NCBI GenBank assembly: GCA_905618945.1 | Contig: CAJQTF010000005.1 | Coordinates: forward strand, 56,078-120,077 | Direction of reading: 5' to 3' | From: an uncultured Methylophilaceae bacterium | Lineage (GTDB): Bacteria; Pseudomonadota; Gammaproteobacteria; Burkholderiales; Methylophilaceae | DNA: 64,000 bases | The notes under the pieces: generated by a model | Seen by the model: the letters and a program-made list of their open reading frames with translations, nothing else | Databases searched by the model: none | What the model was told of the DNA's origin: nothing | Made by a program: the position numbers and the translations under genes | In this document: piece after piece, positions 61,659 to 64,000 of the stretch | Layout of the letters: each line of letters starts with the position of its first letter | Numbering within the stretch: position 1 is the stretch's first letter

Positions 61659-62939
61659 ATGAAACTTGAATCAATAGCACTTCATCATGGTTATGATCCA
61701 GATACAAATGACCAAAAAGCAGCAACGACCCCAATTTATCAAACTTCCGGATTTACCATTGATGATACCCAGCATGGTGCAGATTTGTTCGACCTTAAAG
61801 TAGAAGGAAATATTTATTCAAGAATAGGAAATCCTACAAACACGGTACTTGAAAAAAGAGTTGCGGAAATGGAAGGTGGGATTGCTGCTTTATCTCTTGC
61901 CTCTGGGATGGCTGCAATCACTTATGCTATCCAAACCATTACAAGAGCGGGTGATAATATTGTGAGTACCAATCAGCTATATGGAGGAACATATAATTGT
62001 TTTACTCATAGCTTCCCTAAGTATGGCATTAATGTGAAAATGGTCGATGGAGCAGATTTTAAGGGTCTTGAAGAAGCAATAGACGAAAAAACCAAGGCTA
62101 TATATTGTGAGTCAATTGGCAATCCTCTAGGAAATATTATTGACCTAAAGAAATTTGCAGATATTGCTCATAAACATGGTATTCCTTTGATTGTGGATAA
62201 TACTGTAGCCACACCTTATTTATGCCGACCAATTGATTTTGGAGCAGATATTGTTATTCATTCCCTTACAAAATATATAGATGGTCACGGAGCGACGATT
62301 GGTGGAATTATTGTTGATTCTGGAAAATTCGATTGGGCTAAAGAGCCAAATAAATATCCTATGCTTAATGAACCAGACCCTTCTTACCATGGAATTGTAT
62401 ACACCGAACAATTCGGACCTGCTGCTTTTATTGCCTGTTGTCGTGTTGTTCCTTTGAGGGAAACAGGAGCATGTTTATCGCCCAATAACGCCTATATTAT
62501 AATGTTGGGGCTTGAATCATTAGGCGTAAGGATGGAGCGACATTGCTCGAATGCACTTGCGCTGGCCAAATATTTACAAAACCACGAACGTGTGGAATGG
62601 GTAAATTATGCTGCTCTACCTAATGATAAATATAATGATGTTTGTAAAAAAATTACGAATGGTCAAGCATCGGGCATTATAAGCTTTGGTATTAAAGGTG
62701 GAAGTGATGCAGCAGCTAGATTTATTGATGCACTTCAAATGATTTTGAGGGTACTTAGTATGGGGGATGCAAAATCACTTGCGTGCCATCCAGCATCAAC
62801 ATTACATAGACAATTAACTCCAGAACAGAAAGTTTTAGCAGGCGTTAGTGAAGATTTGATAAGAATTTCAGTTGGTATTGAGCATATTGATGACATTATT
62901 CAAGATGTTGAACAAGCAATTGAAGCTTCAAAAAAATAA
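61659..62939 (+). CDS. metY: O-acetylhomoserine sulfhydrylase
   Basis: PLP enzyme of the Cys/Met metabolism class that makes homocysteine from O-acetylhomoserine and sulfide. At 426 residues it has MetY length, longer than cystathionine gamma-synthase. The sequence YSRIGNPTNTVLEKR and the PLP lysine 205 in HSLTKYIDGHG are typical. AAAGGAAAA upstream is a good ribosome site. Only 19 bases separate it from the monooxygenase, so there is no room for a SAM riboswitch. A methionine gamma-lyase role is a less likely alternative. Confidence 0.9.
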   Translation: MKLESIALHHGYDPDTNDQKAATTPIYQTSGFTIDDTQHGADLFDLKVEGNIYSRIGNPTNTVLEKRVAEMEGGIAALSLASGMAAITYAIQTITRAGDNIVSTNQLYGGTYNCFTHSFPKYGINVKMVDGADFKGLEEAIDEKTKAIYCESIGNPLGNIIDLKKFADIAHKHGIPLIVDNTVATPYLCRPIDFGADIVIHSLTKYIDGHGATIGGIIVDSGKFDWAKEPNKYPMLNEPDPSYHGIVYTEQFGPAAFIACCRVVPLRETGACLSPNNAYIIMLGLESLGVRMERHCSNALALAKYLQNHERVEWVNYAALPNDKYNDVCKKITNGQASGIISFGIKGGSDAAARFIDALQMILRVLSMGDAKSLACHPASTLHRQLTPEQKVLAGVSEDLIRISVGIEHIDDIIQDVEQAIEASKK

Positions 62940-62967
62940 TGCTCCTTGAGATTATTTTAGTTTTATG

Positions 62968-63005
62968 TAAGCCTGAAACCCTATAGTTACAATGGTTTAA
63001 GCTTA
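62968..63005 (+). terminator. Weak hairpin after metY
   Basis: TAAGC pairs with GCTTA and AAACC with GGTTT around a 13-base loop, with a small internal bulge. No clear T tract follows on the plus strand, so termination there is doubtful. Confidence 0.25.
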
Positions 63006-63143
63006 TTATAATGGTGGGGCTGGGGAGCATCAACTCTTCTAGTTATATCCCCTCATATCCTGTATTAAGCCAATGGAATCGCCCTACTTACAATCTTACG
63101 TAGTCCATAGTAGTCATTGTTTAGTGTATTACAATCTCGTGCG

Positions 63144-63180
63144 AAGTGGTACACGAACTTAAAAGTGGCACATGAACCTA
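63144..63180. repeat. Two imperfect 18-base direct repeats, period 19
   Basis: AAGTGGTACACGAACTTA and AAGTGGCACATGAACCTA match at 15 of 18 positions. They lie in a 255-base gap with a higher GC content than its surroundings. Such GTGGCACA/GTGGTACA arrays resemble the multiple-repeat ends of IS21-type elements, so they may be a relic; no transposase remains. Confidence 0.5.
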
Positions 63181-63194
63181 AACACTTGAGATTT

Positions 63195-64000
63195 TTAACA
63201 AGTAAGACTATAGAAATTAACACCAATCATAACCCTATCTTTTTTCCCTCCATAAATTGAAGAGTGTTTCCTATTAGCAGGGAAAATAGCAATCATACCT
63301 TCATATGGAAGAATGTCTTCGCTAGGATTATAAAGTTTTAAAATGCCTGGATCCATGCAGTTTTGATCCCCTACAGAAAGATAATAAACAAGACTATACT
63401 TTTGTTTCCCAAAATTAAGATATTCATCTGCATCAAGTTTGCCTATATGTTTGTGAGGAGTTGAACCTCCCCCAGCCCCAAAGATATTAAAGAAAGATTC
63501 GGATATACAGATATCTGATTTAACCACCTCCCTCATGATAATGGTTAAATCTTCTGCTACAGATTTTATTATAGGGCTATCATCTTTAAATAATTTAAAG
63601 TCTCGCGAGCATTTGCCATTACCAATGCGAGGATCCGAAATGCTGCTATTATTAAATTTAGTTAGTTCTATAGATTTCATTTTGTACAGGCTGGAAGTAA
63701 GCTCTGCTTCTATTGCTCTATTTAAAATAACTGGTTGCGAAAATTGTTCTGAGCTATAGCCTAGATTACTAATATTATCAGCACTGAATTCAGTTATTCC
63801 AAGAGCCTTTCTTGCCTTTAAAATTGCCAGGATTATGTGATTATTGTGTAGATCAGGATCGATATTATTTGCTTTTTCAAGGCTTTCTAACCCAGAGTCT
63901 ATATCTCCATTCATATGCAAAACGACACCCAAGCCACTGTGGGCTTCGGCATCGTCAGGCTTAAATGCTATCGCTTTTGTATAGCTCGCTTCAGCCTCTG
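63195..64000 (-). CDS. TPR protein with 2OG-Fe(II) oxygenase-like C-terminus (5' end outside window)
   Basis: The reading frame is open to the right edge, so at least 268 residues are visible and the N-terminus is missing. The visible part begins in TPR repeats (AEASYTKAIAFKPDDAEAHSG, then SLEKANNIDPD). A C-terminal domain with PHKHIGKLD, SLVYYLSV, GILKLYNP, GMIAIFPANRKHS and DRVMIGVNFYS follows. These match the putative 2OG-Fe(II) oxygenase family often fused to TPRs in marine bacteria and phages. The two histidine positions (HKH and KHS) and the basic KKDR segment are candidate iron and 2-oxoglutarate ligands. The substrate is unknown. Confidence 0.72.
   Translation of the reverse strand, partial: EAEASYTKAIAFKPDDAEAHSGLGVVLHMNGDIDSGLESLEKANNIDPDLHNNHIILAILKARKALGITEFSADNISNLGYSSEQFSQPVILNRAIEAELTSSLYKMKSIELTKFNNSSISDPRIGNGKCSRDFKLFKDDSPIIKSVAEDLTIIMREVVKSDICISESFFNIFGAGGGSTPHKHIGKLDADEYLNFGKQKYSLVYYLSVGDQNCMDPGILKLYNPSEDILPYEGMIAIFPANRKHSSIYGGKKDRVMIGVNFYSLTC

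Noticed and set aside
63010..63060. tRNA or tmRNA-like segment (GGGGCTGGGGAGC...TCCCC)
   Set aside because: No cloverleaf, no T-loop GTTCRA motif and no CCA or tmRNA ends could be drawn.

Overview
The window is an AT-rich, very densely packed bacterial chromosome segment. It holds about 56 protein genes plus two possible micro-ORFs, with no rRNA, tRNA, CRISPR array, intact transposase or prophage recognised. Gene content and order point to a free-living betaproteobacterium with a streamlined genome. The run leuC-leuD-leuB-asd-fimV-truA-trpF-trpB, the ftsK-lolA-rarA-serS block, an EF-P with an arginine loop, a DUF3301 protein and a MoxY-type sensor kinase fit the Methylophilales best. The ectoine operon suggests a marine or brackish relative such as the OM43 group. 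This assignment is inferred from remembered gene order, not from a search.

Region 1 (1-12,334, minus strand) is one nearly gapless run for amino-acid biosynthesis and housekeeping: argD-argF-argG (arginine), yajQ, leuC-leuD-leuB (leucine), asd, a short fimV, a CbiQ/EcfT-like membrane protein, truA, trpF and trpB (cut by the left edge). A strong hairpin terminator at 12,341-12,369 separates it from a PuuD-like membrane protein. Region 2 (13-24 kb) has a DMT-family exporter, a MoxY-like histidine kinase/LuxR-type regulator pair divergent from acetyl-CoA synthetase, then yhdP-tldD and efp.

Region 3 (24-46 kb) is DNA repair and core function: a diverged AddB/AddA nuclease-helicase pair, mfd, rpiA, serS, rarA, lolA, ftsK, trxB, an Smr-domain gene, ispF-ispD, amtB, a DUF3301 gene, gluQRS and an SPOUT rRNA methyltransferase. 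Convergent neighbours here often share one palindromic stop quartet (TTAA or CTAG).

Region 4 (46-64 kb) is more accessory: a GumN/TraB protein, the tdh-kbl threonine-to-glycine pathway followed by an exported 1-Cys peroxiredoxin and a lipoprotein, an AsnB, several small membrane or exported proteins, and ectABC with a sodium/solute symporter. After these come a thioredoxin-fold CPFC protein, two small four-cysteine exported proteins (one behind a TTGAGA hexamer repeat), a flavin monooxygenase, metY, and a TPR/2-oxoglutarate oxygenase-like gene cut by the right edge. This last part has the longest non-coding gaps and most of the repeats. I found no clear new multi-gene system. The best leads are the four-cysteine exported protein pair with its repeat, the micro-ORFs near 54.2 kb, the palindromes in the gumN/tdh gap, and the EF-P without a neighbouring modification gene.
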